Of a DNA stretch of 64,000 nucleotides, positions 32,701 through 43,700 are shown piece by piece (position 1 is the stretch's first letter; each line of letters opens with the position of its first letter). This stretch comes from Tausonia pullulans (Eukaryota; Basidiomycota; Tremellomycetes; Cystofilobasidiales; Mrakiaceae): NCBI GenBank assembly GCA_951802195.1, contig OX637622.1, forward strand, positions 62,001-126,000, written 5' to 3'. The translations under genes were made by a program, and so were the position numbers. The notes beneath the pieces are model-generated. The model worked only from the letters and a program-made list of their open reading frames with translations. It did not search any database and was not told the origin of the DNA.

Positions 32701-35451
32701 CGCCTCGCTGCATCAACGCGTCGTCGTTGTCGTCATCACCACCACTGCCTTCCCCGTCTCCGCCGTCCTGACTCGCCGCTGCCGTCACAGACTTGCGCCT
32801 TTTGTCCTTCGCGACGACCGGCGGCTTGCCCTTTGGCCTCGCCCCGCGAGCCGGCGGCGGCTGCATGCTCTTCGGGACGAAGCCCGAGGCCTCGGGGATG
32901 TGCAGCTTGGGCATGTGCTTAAGCGGGAACGAGTTGAACCAGCTGGTGTACTCCTCGGCCGTCTGGTAAAGATTGTAATCACCCAAATCGAGGAACCCGC
33001 CGTTCGCGTCGGCGTCGTCTGGGGGGTGGTAGTCCTTGACCGAGGAAGCGGCCGCCGCCGAGAGGTCGAGCGTCTCGCAGTTGCGGCGGTAGTTCTCTGC
33101 CGTGAGGAGAATGAGCGTCTTCTCCTTGCCGAGGAACTCGACGACCGTGACGAGGCCAAGGCGTGAGAGGTGCGAGGGCGCCTTGCCGGAGTAGTGGTCC
33201 GTAAAGTTGTCGAGGAAGCGACGAGTGCAGCCGAGGGCCTCAATGATGCGCTGTAAGGAGGGAAGGTCAGTTGGACCGTCAGAAGCGGACTTGCGGGAGG
33301 GGGAGGGAGGGGGCGACGCACGTTGAAGGTGATGCCCGCGGTGCCACTCTCCTCGACCAGGTTGAGCATCTGGCGCTCAATGGGGATCGATGAGCCGACT
33401 TTGAAGGTCGGAACATATGTCTTGCTGGCTTCCGGGACGTCCTCATCTGCACGGAGAGGGACAGTCAGGGACTAAGACGACGAGACTCATGACGACAACA
33501 GTGACTCACCGTCAAGGAAGACCGGGTCGCCCTCGTCGATCATGCGCGTCTCCGGCTCAGCCATCTCCTCGACCTTCGCCACTCCCAGCAGTTCCTCCTC
33601 CTCCTCTTCCTCAGCAGCTGCCGCCGTCCTCGCAGTCAGATCCTCCTCCGCCTCCTCTCCCTCCCCAAGCAGGGTCTCATCTACCTTGTCCGTCTTGTCC
33701 TCTCCGCCTCCCTCGCCGTCCTCATGGCCACTCTCCTCATCGTCGAGGTCGTTGGCCCCCTCGACAGTGAAGCCTCCAGCGTTGGCGCGCCCCTCCTTGG
33801 AGATCTTGACGAGCTGAATGCCTCTGACGCCGGGAAGCCTCGTCGGCTTGACATCCTCCTCAGTCGTGTCGGCCATCGAGGCGGCCCTCGGTAGCGGCCG
33901 AGGCGGCGCGTCCGGGTTGTTGTTCCGGAGGTAGACGCGCTTGATGAGGCCGCGAGCCTTGACGATCCGGATCGTTCGCTGGACGGAGCGGATGAGCATC
34001 TTACCTCGCTGCTTCTTCCAGCCCATCGCCTCGATCAGCTTGTCGTTCCGCAACGCGTTCTGGGGTGCCCGAGCGAGCGCGTCGAGCAGCCGGCGCTGCA
34101 TGATATCGACGTTGTTGAAGACACTCGCCGTCAGCTCGGGTAGGTCGTCCGAGAGCGTATAGTCGTCGGCGGCCTTGATCTTGGAGTCGACGTAAAGGTT
34201 ATACTCGGCGTTCTTGGCGTGATATCGGCGATGGATGAGCCTCGCTGTGTACGCCTTGCGCTCGGTGACGTGAAATTTGACGCTGCGGGAGCGCGAGATG
34301 AGGGAGATCAGAATAGGTCAGCGCGCTGGTTCGGCGCGCCTCGACTCACATCAGATCAAGCTCGGTCAGCCGCTTGATGTAGTAGAACGCCATCTTCTGG
34401 TCGACGCCGAGCGCCTTGCCGAGCTGGACGGACGTAAAGCCCTTCTCCTTAGTGCGGGCGATGAAGGCGAGCGCCTGATAGAGTGTTTCATTGATTTTGA
34501 CGTGCTATGAGAGCGAGGTTGGGGGGGGGGGGGGGGGGCAATGAGCTAGCTCGTCAATCACGCATTCGTCCTCCATACGCTCTAGCCCTCGGCAACAACA
34601 ACTCACGCCTGGATGGCCACCCGTCAGCACACGAAAGGTGCTCTCGGCCGTCAGCGTCACGCGGAGGGTTCCGCCGAAGCGATCCTGGAGACGAGAGAGC
34701 GGGATGCCGAGGTACTCGTGCAGCTCGAGCGGCTCGATCCGGACGTTACCGACTAGGTCTCCCGTCTTGGAGATCTTGCCAACGGGATGGACAGGCTCGA
34801 CGCCGCTGCCGCCCTCGTCGGTGGTGGCCAGCGAGATGGCGCGACCCTTGCCCTTGTCGAGAGCAGCGGACGGCTCGCCGGTGGCACCCGCATCCTCCGC
34901 GTCGTTGTCGTTGTCGTAGTCGTCGGCGGCAGGCAGCATCCGCTGGAGCTGGCCACTGCCATCGACAGGCTCGCGCTTGGCGGGATGGGTCGAGACGAGC
35001 TTGCCGACGACGACACCCTCCTGCTGGACGAGGAGCTGCCAGACGAAGGCGAGGTAGGCGTCGTCGACCTTCTGCTTGCGTGAGGTTGAGGCCCCTCCGG
35101 CGGCGGCGGCAGCGGCATCGCGGGCATCGTAGAAGTCTCGGACAAGAGGGATGAGCGAGTTCGGGGCGCTTCCTAGAGGGGATGAGATGAGATGGAAGGG
35201 GGTTCGAGCATCGGTCAGGGATCGATTTGAGGTATGCGTCGACGATTAAAGGTCGAATGTGGGAGACGAAGGGTTTATCCCCGCAGGTAGTCGAACTTGC
35301 GACCCCTCGAGCAGGCGTCTGGATTTGAGCTCGTTCGCCCTTCCCCCTCGCGGCGGAGGGGGTGTCCCTTGACAGACAGGTCGGCCCACTCACCGAGGGA
35401 CGCGTCCATGCCGATCTCGTGGATGAGGTAATCGATGAGGAGGTCGAGCAT
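26761..35451 (-). CDS. TFC3: TFIIIC B-box-binding large subunit (Tfc3 / tau138 type)
   Basis: This subunit of TFIIIC recognises the B box of tRNA genes and recruits TFIIIB for Pol III. The chain starts MLDLLIDYLIHEIGMDASLG (exon 1, 35394-35451) and runs for about 2,500 residues over a dozen or more exons. Near 34400 is the B-block winged helix: FTSVQLGKALGVDQKMAFYY then IKRLTELDLM. More winged-helix regions follow: LRNDKLIEAMGWKKQRGKML and MDKRTFDQTIARLEDRGLFT. The central part is disordered and acidic/Ser-rich, with two AT-hook cores (PKKRGRPRGP near 32200, KKKRGRPPKP near 29450). Then comes a SANT-like segment, RTKFTQELDDAVIDFAAITL. The C-terminal domain has VFWTGYDQARLVSSLHAVDW, RWFDVRGKHSKADW and ILASILDRQELNAVLRHVL, ending LVAG. 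I treat all exons as one gene because frames and family order agree throughout. A start at 35535 in the same frame is possible. Confidence 0.85.
34521..34538. repeat. G18 homopolymer in TFC3 intron
   Basis: Eighteen consecutive G on the plus strand. On the coding strand it reads as C18 inside an intron just before CTCATAG, so it forms part of the polypyrimidine tract before the 3' splice site. Its length is prone to sequencing error and slippage. Confidence 0.95.
35275..35345 (-). other. degenerate tRNA-like / B-box-like sequence in TFC3 intron 1
   Basis: In minus sense, CGAGCTCAAATCCAGACGCC and then CGCAAGTTCGACTACCTGCG look like the 3' half of a class II (leucine-type) tRNA. The T arm would have four of five pairs and an eight-base loop, with a B-box-like AGTTCGACTACC at 35286-35298. 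No D arm, A box or matching acceptor is found, so it is not a working tRNA gene. It sits in the 221-nt intron 1 (35173-35393), which is longer than most introns here. Confidence 0.4.
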
Positions 35452-36249
35452 GCTGGGCAAGACAGTCTGCTCGGCTGGCTGAGAGCGGAAGGGAGAGAGG
35501 GGAGGCAAGCGGGCGAGCGAGCCGGCGGCCTTCACGCGACGAGAGCCTCAACGAGGTCGATTTTGTAGATTCTGGTGTGGGGTCTGAACGGCCGTTGGGG
35601 TCTTGCGCTGGGTTGTTCGGCTGAAGCCTGACGAGGGCCTGGATGGATGGATGTGTGGATGCTGGTGGGCGTCGAGAGGTGAGGGCACACTAGGACGAGT
35701 GCGCCTCGCCCTGCTCGCGCTACGTCCTGCTTGCACGGCCGTCTGCGCGGCCAGACCGCCTGGGCCTTGGCCCTTCGTCGACGCGTCGAGCCCACTCTGC
35801 TGGCATTGGCCGCCGAGTGGTCGCAGCGTGCTTGAGCGCTGGAGAGTGAGCTCGCCCGCAGATGTCCCTGCTGGGCCAGCGTGCAGGCGTGAGGAAGTCG
35901 ACGCCGGAATTTTGAGTGTGGCATCCGCGCGCGCAGCCGGAGATCTCATGGCTGAATGGGACCCCTCTCTCGCGCTTTCTCATCGCTCTGTCCTGCCTCG
36001 GTCCGAGATCCCAGCCAGGCTTCTTCCCAGGCTTCTCCGCTTCTGGCCCCTGCCCCACGCGAGCGCCATGCTCCGCGGCATGTGGCGAATGGCAGCGGCT
36101 TTTTCGCAGCTCAGCGCGCTTCCTGGACGACGACGGACAGGTGTTCGCGCTCCTCCGTGCTCTTTCTTTCTCCGCCTCGAACGACCACCACCCAGCCCCC
36201 GCCTCGGTCTCCTTCCCTCCTTTCCTTCCCTCCGACTTCCCCGCGAGAC
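35452..36249. other. divergent promoter region TFC3/OXA1
   Basis: Roughly 800 bp lie between the two start codons. Open frames on both strands are compositionally biased and not conserved-looking. The stretch before OXA1 is pyrimidine-rich. Confidence 0.45.
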
Positions 36250-38458
36250 ATGGCCTCCTTCACCGGGGTTTTTCCTGCCGCGGCGAGGGCCATGAGGACC
36301 TCTCCTGCCCTGGCCAGGTCCGCGACTTCCCTCTTCGCCTCCATGTCGGCTCGTCGTGCGCGCGACTGACGACCATTCCCACGAACTGTGTCCCCCCTCA
36401 GCTCGTCCAAGGCCGGTTTCACCGTGTGCCGGAACCTCTCCGTTCGTCGCTAGCCTCCGCCTTGCTCGTCCTTGAACTGTCAGCACTGAAGCTCTGTCTA
36501 CTCTCCCGTCCTCAGACGTCCACCTCGGCGTTGGCCCCGTTCGCTCGTCGGCCCTTCGTCCCGGCCAGACCGAGTCCCTCCTCGCTCTACTCGGCGTCCT
36601 CCCCGACCCTCCGACTCGCTCGCTCCTTCTCGCTCTACCCATTCGCCTCGGCCAACAAGCCTTCATCCCCGGAGAGCTCCCGTCCGCTCGAGGACGCCCT
36701 CCTCGAGGCCGACGTTGCCGAGCCGGTCGCGTCCGCTGCTGCTCCTGTTCCTCCTCCTGCCGCTGCGTCCGGTCCCTACTCCTTGACGCCTTCTGAAGCT
36801 CCAGCCCCGCCTCCAGCACTTTCGCTCGACACTATCGACCCGGCGACGATCCCCATGGAGATCGGTGACCTGAATGCGCTTGGTCTGGGTGGCTGGTGGC
36901 CGATCGGTATAATCCAGCAGCTCCTTGAGGCCGTCCACGTCTGGACGGGCATGCCCTGGTGCGTCTTTCGGTTCTAGTCATCTGGAGAGAATGCGGGTGT
37001 GAGTAGCCACGACGTGGTTCACTGCTGACTGTTCATCCACTTCGCCTCGTGCCCCCATCCGTCCGCTCGCCTTACCTTCGACCCTCTCCCCCCCCCCTTG
37101 ACAGGTGGCTTACGATTGCCACTGTGACGTTCGCGATACGGTCCATCCTCCTTCGGTTCTTCATCTCCAACATTCGCACGACCGCGGCCATGACCAAGGT
37201 CCAGCCAGAGCTCAAGGAGATCGCGGACGCCATGAAGCAGGCCAAGGCCGTGAACGACACCGGCGCCGTTGCGCACCTCAATCAGAAGATGCTCGCCGTC
37301 TATCAGAGGGAGAAGATCAATCCGCTCGCGCCGCTCGCCATGGTCCTCATCCAGATCCCGACCTTGTCAGTAGCTAGCGGGCGCCGATGGACTGTCCACA
37401 TCGAACGCCACTCCTTCTGACGCGTCGCTCGAATCCCGCAGCATTTGCTTCTTCCTCGCGCTCAAACGCATGGCGGCCCTCCCCGTCTGGCAGATGACCG
37501 TCCAGGGTATTCCGAATTGGTGCCCTGACCTCACCGTTGCAGACCCGACCTACATCCTCCCAATTATCTCGGCCGTCTCGACAGCGGCGCTCATGCACGT
37601 GAGTTGGTGGCACGTTGTCTGACGAGCTCCTCTCCTCTGACGCGCTTGCCTCCTCTCTCTCTCTTTTGCATCAGGTCGGCGCGACGGGTGTCCCGCCCAT
37701 CGCACAGACGGAGATGCAGTACGCGATGGCCCGGTTCGGGCGCGTCGCCGTCCTCTCGATGATCCCTATCGCCGGAGGTTTCACCCTCCCGGACTGGATG
37801 CCCTTCTTCGGCGGTTACACCAACGAGGGTTTCGCCGCAGTGAGTCTGGCCCTTCCTCGTGTCGGGACGCTCAAGCCCTCTAATGCTCTCTTCCTCCTCC
37901 CTTCCTCTCTCCCCTCAGGCCATCCTCATCTACTGGTCGACCTCTAACCTCTTCGCCTTCCTCCAATCCGCGGCCCTCCGGATCCCTTCCCTCCGTGCCA
38001 AGCTCCGCCTCGCTTCCCTCCCCCCTTTGCCGACCTTCCCCCCGGGTCACCGACACCGCTCCTTCTTCGAGATCATGTCGGAGAAGCTCTCCCTCGTCCA
38101 GGATGAGACGATCGCCAAGCGGTCCGCCGAGGAGCTCAACAGGAAGAAGCTCGAGGTCGCTGAGGCTCAGAGGCGATTCGCCGCTCAGCAGCTCGAGGCG
38201 CAGACGCAGAGGAGGAACGTGCCGAGGACGTCGTCGATCTTGACGTCAGCGACGCCGATCCAGCAAGCGCAGGCGCCTGCTCCTGCTGCGTCGCAGCAGC
38301 AGCAGCAGGAGCCCGCTGCTGCCCCCCGGTACCTCCGGTCGACCTCCCCTCCTCCCCCGCCGCCATCGAAGACGACCCGAGCCCCGCCGGCCAACATCTC
38401 GGCGGCCGCTGCCAAGTTCCTTGAAGAGCGCCGGCGAAAGCAGCAGCCGACAAAATGA
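36250..38458 (+). CDS. OXA1: mitochondrial inner-membrane insertase Oxa1
   Basis: Oxa1 (YidC/Alb3 family) inserts mitochondrially and some nuclear-encoded proteins into the inner membrane. The first exon gives MASFTGVFPAAARAMRTSPA then SATSLFASMSARR, a good presequence. The core follows: GGWWPIGIIQQLLEAVHVW, WLTIATVTFAIRSILLRFF, KEIADAMKQAKAVNDTGAVA, INPLAPLAMVLIQIPT, CFFLALKRMAALPVWQ, ILPIISAVSTAALMHVGATG, VLSMIPIAGGFTLPDWMPFF and ILIYWSTSNLFAFLQSAALR, which is five helices as expected. The C-terminal tail is a charged coiled coil (LNRKKLEVAEAQRRFAAQQL), likely the mitoribosome-binding part, then a Pro/Gln-rich region. Exon 1 to exon 2 joining is uncertain; a donor near 36353 with an acceptor near 36450 keeps the frame. 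Stop at 38456-38458. Confidence 0.92.
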
Positions 38459-39843
38459 GGAATTTGAAGAAGAAAAGAAAGAAAAGGAAACCAATTTGAG
38501 GCTCGAAAAAGATTGGGATGATTAGATGCACTTCCCCTCTCTCTCCCTCCCCCGCATTTTTTTTTGGAATGAACACCGTTTCTCAATGGTGAGAGTAGGT
38601 TATTGCAAGCAGACTCCCCTGGCTGTGAATGAAAGAACGAGAAGGGCCGTATGAGAGAATATTAGTGAGAAGAAGAACGCTCGAGCTTCTCATTATCTCC
38701 CCTCCCCTTTCCCTAACCCGTCTCACTGCCCAAGGCATTGACGATTGTTCTCGCCGGCGGCTTTGAACAGGAGCGTCCTCTCTTCCCTGTTTCCTCACCC
38801 TTGGTCTCGCCCAATTGGATGCTCCGCACTAGACAGATGCTCAACGCTTTTCAGCAGCTTTTGGGCTCTTCTTCCATGATTAGGACAGGTTCAGGGCTAC
38901 ATGGATCACCGGCAGTCTGGAGTCCATTCTCCTAGCTGTATGACGACTCACGCAATCGGGCGGGACGAGGAGCTGGCTACAGACCAGTTCTTCGGTTCAC
39001 CGCGGCGTCTGTCGGCAAGCACACCCGCAGGCACAACGGGGAGGCTCAAGCACTCACGTCGCAGCTTCGTTCCATTTCTATCGAAAAGTTGACGATCTTC
39101 CCCACAATCTTTTAACCAGTCTCAGCCTGGCGTGTCTTCTTGGACGTCGACGGAGAGTGGGAGACGAGGCGCGCGTCTCGGGCTCTTCCCTCCGGGCTCC
39201 CTCTTCACTCTCTTTCTGCCTGGCTGCAGGAGATCTGCTCCTTTCTTCGTTGTACCTCTCCATCGATCCTTTGGACGAAGGCTTTGACCTTGCAGCTGCC
39301 TCTAGCTCTGTCGGGGTATGTCGGGTACCTGGCGCACTTCGACATGGCCAGCCAGAGGCGTACCTGGACTCCTTTTAATCCAGGCAATTTTTCAAACTTT
39401 CAAGGTGACGGTAAGTCGCTCTTATCATCAGCGTGTACGTGGGAGAAGCCGACGGCTGAGGAGAGCTCGAGCCGACGGATCCAGCGATCTCGGGAAATGG
39501 CGCTCAGCGCGTCTTCGGGGTATTATTTATCATCATTGTTTTGAGGGTGAGCCGAAGCCATTTTCCCGAGATTTCCAAGGGGCGCAGGGTTAGAAGTTAG
39601 GACATATTGAGGACCGCCCCCTCGTCGCCTTGCTCCGAAGAGTCGCTGCGAGGCGGCGGGGGGAGAAGGAAGAATCTTGAACGACGACCCATTCGTTCTC
39701 TATCTCCCAACCACAACCACTCTCGTTTTTTCTCGCGCTCTCTCTCTGTCTCTGTCTCCTGCTAGCTTGTCTGCTCGCCCATTCAGACTCTCTTCTCTGC
39801 TCTCCTCCGCACCCCTTCCACCGTAGCCCAACAGGAATAAAAC
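38459..39843. other. OXA1 3' region and ARO8-like promoter
   Basis: 1.4 kb without recognisable genes. The last 150 bp before the aminotransferase start are CT-rich (see next entry). A plus-strand frame at 39140-39544 has no conserved motif. Confidence 0.45.
39690..39800 (+). promoter_or_regulatory. CT-rich tract upstream of aminotransferase start
   Basis: Plus-strand TCTC/CTGTCTC runs end about 45 bp before the ATG at 39844. Similar tracts precede the MHYT and other starts in the window. Such pyrimidine tracts are common in fungal core promoters around transcription start sites. The role is inferred from position only. Confidence 0.35.
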
Positions 39844-42166
39844 ATGTCGCCCTCCGTGGTGCGTCGTACTCCCTTGCCCCCTCCTCCCTTGTTTGTTTGC
39901 TTCGCTGACTTTTCTTCTTCGGATCACTGCTCTTCCCAGACGCTCCCCCATTCCATCGACCTCGAACAGCATCTCACTGCCGACACCAAGGGTCGCGCTG
40001 CCTCCGGCCTGAAGGCCATGGGCGCCCTCCTGTCAGTCGCTTCTTTCTCTTTCGGCGGCCCCGTATACTCTACCGCTGTCATCGCTTGGTGCCCGTCCGG
40101 CCACCGGCAAAGCTCCTATCTCGACGCGCGTGATCCTTCGGCAGCATGGACAAAGAGATCAAATGCTGATCTGCTCTTTATCCTTGTTTTGATCTCGTTT
40201 GACAACAGTGCGGATGGCACCATCGTCTCGCTCGCTGGAGGTACGTACACCCGTTCTTGCTTTGGCACTTGCGTTGCATTTCGCCGATTCCCCGTCTGAT
40301 CTCTCGCCTTTTGCCTCACTTGCAGGCATGCCTCACCAGTCGCTCTTCCCTCTTACACACGCCAAGTTCACTATCCCCGCCCCGCAGACGCTCGGCTCGG
40401 TCGATAGCTGGGTCTCGGGCGAAGCCGAGACGTCCGAGTTTGAACTCTTCAAGGGCCGCGAGGGAGGTGCCATCGATCTCGCTCAGGGAATGCAGTATGG
40501 CTGGTCCAACGGTGCGTGATCACGAGGACTTGAACAAGGGCGCAGAAGTCCTGACGAGCTTCTTCTTTCTTCCAGGTTTCGAGCAGCTCCTCGACCCGGT
40601 AGGTTCCTCCTTCTCTTCACTGAGTCCCACGTGAGCCATATCTGAACAATCCACTTTCTCTTTTAGATTGCCGAAATGATGCAGCTCGTGCACTCGCCTC
40701 CCTACGCGGACGCCACGACCGTTCTCACCCTCGGAGCCACGGATGGAGTCGCCAAGACGTGGATGCTCTTCTGCGACAAGGGCGATAACGTCCTCTGCGA
40801 GGACTTCACTTTCATGGCCTCGCTCAACTCTGGTCGCGCCCGTGGCATTAACTTCCACGGCGTCGACTGCGACACGGACGGCCTCATCCCTGAGGCGCTC
40901 GATCGGACGCTCACCGAGTGGGACGTCGCCGTCAAAGGCAAGAGGCCCCACCTGCTCTACACGATCCCCTGCGGGCAGAACCCGACGGGTACGTGCCTCA
41001 GCGAGGAGCGCTACCAGGCGATCTATGCCCTTGCAAGGAAGCATGACCTCATTATCATGGAGGACGAGTGAGTGTCTGGCTCTCGCGTAGGATCACCTCC
41101 TCTCAAGATTGACGCTTCTCCCCAAATCAGCCCCTACTTCTGGCTTCAATTCCAACCCTACACTGCCGACAAGGTCGCCCGCGAGGCTGGACACGCCCAG
41201 CACCAACTTCCCCCGGCCGTTGTCAACCCGCTCGAGGACGACCTTCGGGCGGTCGCCGAACCTTTCAACGCCTACGCCAACGTCCGGTCCTTCCTTTCGC
41301 GGGACGTCGATGGTCGTGTCACCCGGCTCGACACGTTCTCTAAAATGGTACGTTGCTCGCCTAGCCTTCAGGGGAAGCGCAATTTTGCTCATGACTGTCT
41401 CCCTTCCAGTTTGCTCCTGGCATGCGAATGGGTTGGATCACGTGCAACGCATCCTTCGCCGAGCGCTACCTCCGCGTCGGTGAGACCAACACCCAGGTCC
41501 CGAATGGTATCGGCCAGTCGATCCTCGCCTCATACCTCTCGCCCGTTCATGGCTGGGGTATCGGCGGCTTCCTTCGTGAGTCTCTTTCTCTGCCAAGCAG
41601 TCTGTGCCTCGTCGTTTCTGACAAGCCTCTTCTTTCGCTCTCATCACAGGCTGGATCTTCGGCGTACGCCGGGAGTACGAGCGCAAGCGCGACTTCTTCC
41701 TCGATACCATGGCCCAGACATGCAATCCAGAGTACATCTCGGCGTCCCCTCCCCTCGGCGGCATGTTCGTTTTCGTCAAGATCGCCATCGAGAAGCATCC
41801 GCGCTACGTCTGCGCCGAAGAGCAGCCCACGTCGGGCCCGCGGTCGAACGCGCAGGAGCTCATGAAGGAGCTCTTCGACTACTGTCTTGCGAAGAAGGTC
41901 CTCCTCATCCCAGGCCACTCTTGCGCGGCTTTCGTGCCGGGTCTCCCGAACGTCAAGGGTGTAGACCACATTCTCGACCGGTGCAACTACTTCCGCGCCA
42001 CCTTTGCGGGTGACATTGCGACGATCGACAAGGCGTAAGTTCCGCGCCCGAAGTCCTCTCTCCCAGTTGTCAACGCCGTTGCTGACCACCTGCCCGTTCT
42101 TTCTACAGCCTCCACATCTTCGGCCCCGCCGTCGATGCCTGGTTCCAGGGCGATGGACTCCTTTAG
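39844..42166 (+). CDS. aromatic amino acid aminotransferase (Aro8-like, class I/II PLP)
   Basis: This PLP enzyme transfers the amino group between 2-oxoglutarate/glutamate and aromatic amino acids or 2-aminoadipate. A five-codon first exon (MSPSV) joins to TLPHSIDLEQHLTADTKGRA. Motifs follow in family order: VSLAGGMPHQSLFPLTHAKF, LAQGMQYGWSNG, VLTLGATDGVAKTW, CEDFTFMASL, YTIPCGQNPTGTCLSEERYQ (cofactor-binding Asn), IIMEDDPYFWLQ (Asp and Tyr), RLDTFSKMFAPGMRMGW (Schiff-base Lys in SK), ASPPLGGMFVFVKI and RCNYFRATFA (substrate Arg in FR). It ends DAWFQGDGLL. Length, about 530 residues, fits Aro8. Nine or so short introns, including a phase-2 GTCAGT donor after ALL that restores LADGTIVSLAGG. 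Substrate preference cannot be read from sequence. Confidence 0.92.
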
Positions 42167-42644
42167 ACGTCTCTCTTTCTCTCCTTACTTTCTCTCTCTC
42201 CACGGCCGCATTGCTCTCCTTGCTTCTTCCCTCATTTCGTATTGTAAACTAGTAGACTGCGCGAATGATGCGCCCTCCCCGTCTTCTCCCTCCTGCCCTC
42301 TGCAAGCACGCAGGTATATTTCATCTTCTGTGCTTCTTCATCATCTTCTCTCTCCATCGGGCTGAGGGCAGGAATGATGGGTGCGTCTGAGTAGCTGCAG
42401 TCCATCGAGCCCGTTGAGCCGCGACGGGCATCTCCATCCTCACTCGTTATTGCCCTGTCTATGACCCATCCGCCGACCCTCCAAAGCCCCCTCTGGACCC
42501 AGCTGGCCCTCCCAAGGCGGTCCGCTCGCCCAAGCAAGAAAGCACAAGCCCGACAGCGGCGCGCAGCCTTGTGCCTCTCTTCGCCCTTCTCCTCCCCACC
42601 CGCAATCTCAAGAGGACTGAAAAAAGACACGCATAACCCATTCA
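42167..42644. other. convergent 3' region
   Basis: 478 bp between the stops of the aminotransferase (+) and mL49 (-). Pyrimidine-rich at first; no gene seen. Confidence 0.5.
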
Positions 42645-43528
42645 TTACATGCCCTTCTCGAGCAAGAACTGCTTGACCTCGGTCTTCCAGTTGCCCTTGA
42701 GGACGACGTGCCCCGTGAGCCGGTTGACGCGACCCTCGATGCCCCGGGGGAAGTCTGGGCGGGCGAGAGCGACGTAGTGCAGGAGCGGGGTGAGGAGTGC
42801 CTGGAATGGGGTAGAAGGAGGAGGTGTCAGGGTAAAGAAGGGGAAGGGCTTGCGAGCGAGCGGGTAGGACAGACGTTGGAATCGCCCTGGAGAGGTAAGA
42901 CGACAGGTCGACAGGGTTAGTGTCGTTCGAGACATGAGTGGCCCGCACGGGAGGGCACATACCTCAATTCTCCGGATAATGGTAAAGACCTGCTGCCGGT
43001 TGCTCTTGAACTGCAGAAAGTGCGCGCCAGAGGCAGCAAGACAGACGCGTCCAGGTCAGCAGCGACGCTCCCCTCTTTCTCGCGACACGCGACCGCCTAG
43101 CAGTCCGCGTGCCCCAAACGTACCTCGGTGTAGACCGGAAGGAAGCCTCCCTTGGTCGTCCTCGACACAAACCACGGGCTCGGCCCCCGCTCCCTCGCCT
43201 CCGCCGCCAGTGGGTGGCTCTCCTCCGGCCACATGGTCGTGAGCTCGAGCTCGCGCTTCGAACTGAGGGCTCCGTCCTCCGGAACGTCCGACTCGGGGCC
43301 GTGCCACTTGTCCCGCTGGGGCTTCAGGTACCGACGGGCCTCGCTGTTGATCGGAGAAGGGTACGACCGGGTGTCGATCTCTTCGACAGGCGGGGAGGGC
43401 TGCGAGGCCGACGGCCGGAACCAGGAGGGCGTGCGCCGGGAGACGGCGAGCGGCGGGGAGGAGGTGAAGGCGCGGGCGAGAGGCCGGAGGAGGGAAGACG
43501 ATGAGGACGAAGACGGGCGGGGGAGCAT
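42645..43528 (-). CDS. IMG2: mitochondrial large-subunit ribosomal protein mL49 (Img2)
   Basis: mL49 (Img2 family) is a component of the large mitoribosomal subunit. Exon 1 starts MLPRPSSSSSSSLLRPLARA, a presequence rich in Ser and Arg, and carries PWFVSRTTKGGFLPVYTE. Exon 2 gives FKSNRQQVFTIIRRIE, then a 12-nt exon (42875-42886) adds GDSN. Exon 4 (42645-42800) gives ALLTPLLHYVALARPDFPRG and VNRLTGHVVLKGNWKTEVKQ, ending FLLEKGM. This matches the family pattern VxRTxSGxLPVY...VxRxIxGD...VxxLTGHVxxKG. Divergent from NAA30, with 172 bp between starts. Confidence 0.92.
42875..42886 (-). other. 12-nt microexon of mL49
   Basis: On the minus strand CTCTCCAG precedes GGCGATTCCAAC, which is followed by GTCTGT. 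It encodes Gly-Asp-Ser-Asn in phase 0/0. Flanking introns are 76 nt (42887-42962) and 74 nt (42801-42874). The Gly-Asp after RRIE is a family-conserved pair, which supports inclusion. Confidence 0.75.
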
Positions 43529-43700
43529 GGTGAGAGATCGAGACCGAAGGGTGCTGATGGTTAGCGGTTGACAGAGAGAGAGTGAGAGGACGCGGGTATT
43601 AGGTCGAAGAAAACGGCTGGACCGCCTGGAGCGCGCCTCTCGACAACGGCTTGGACGGGTCGCCCTTTGTCTCTCCGACCACCTCACCACCTCCACGTTC

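Noticed and set aside
35275-35345. Functional tRNA-Leu gene
   Set aside because: Only a T-arm-like half is present, the T loop has eight bases and one stem mismatch, and there is no A box, D arm or matching acceptor. Kept only as a relic.
38738-39544. Plus-strand frames between OXA1 and the aminotransferase
   Set aside because: Short, overlapping in several frames, no motif and no splice-supported continuation.
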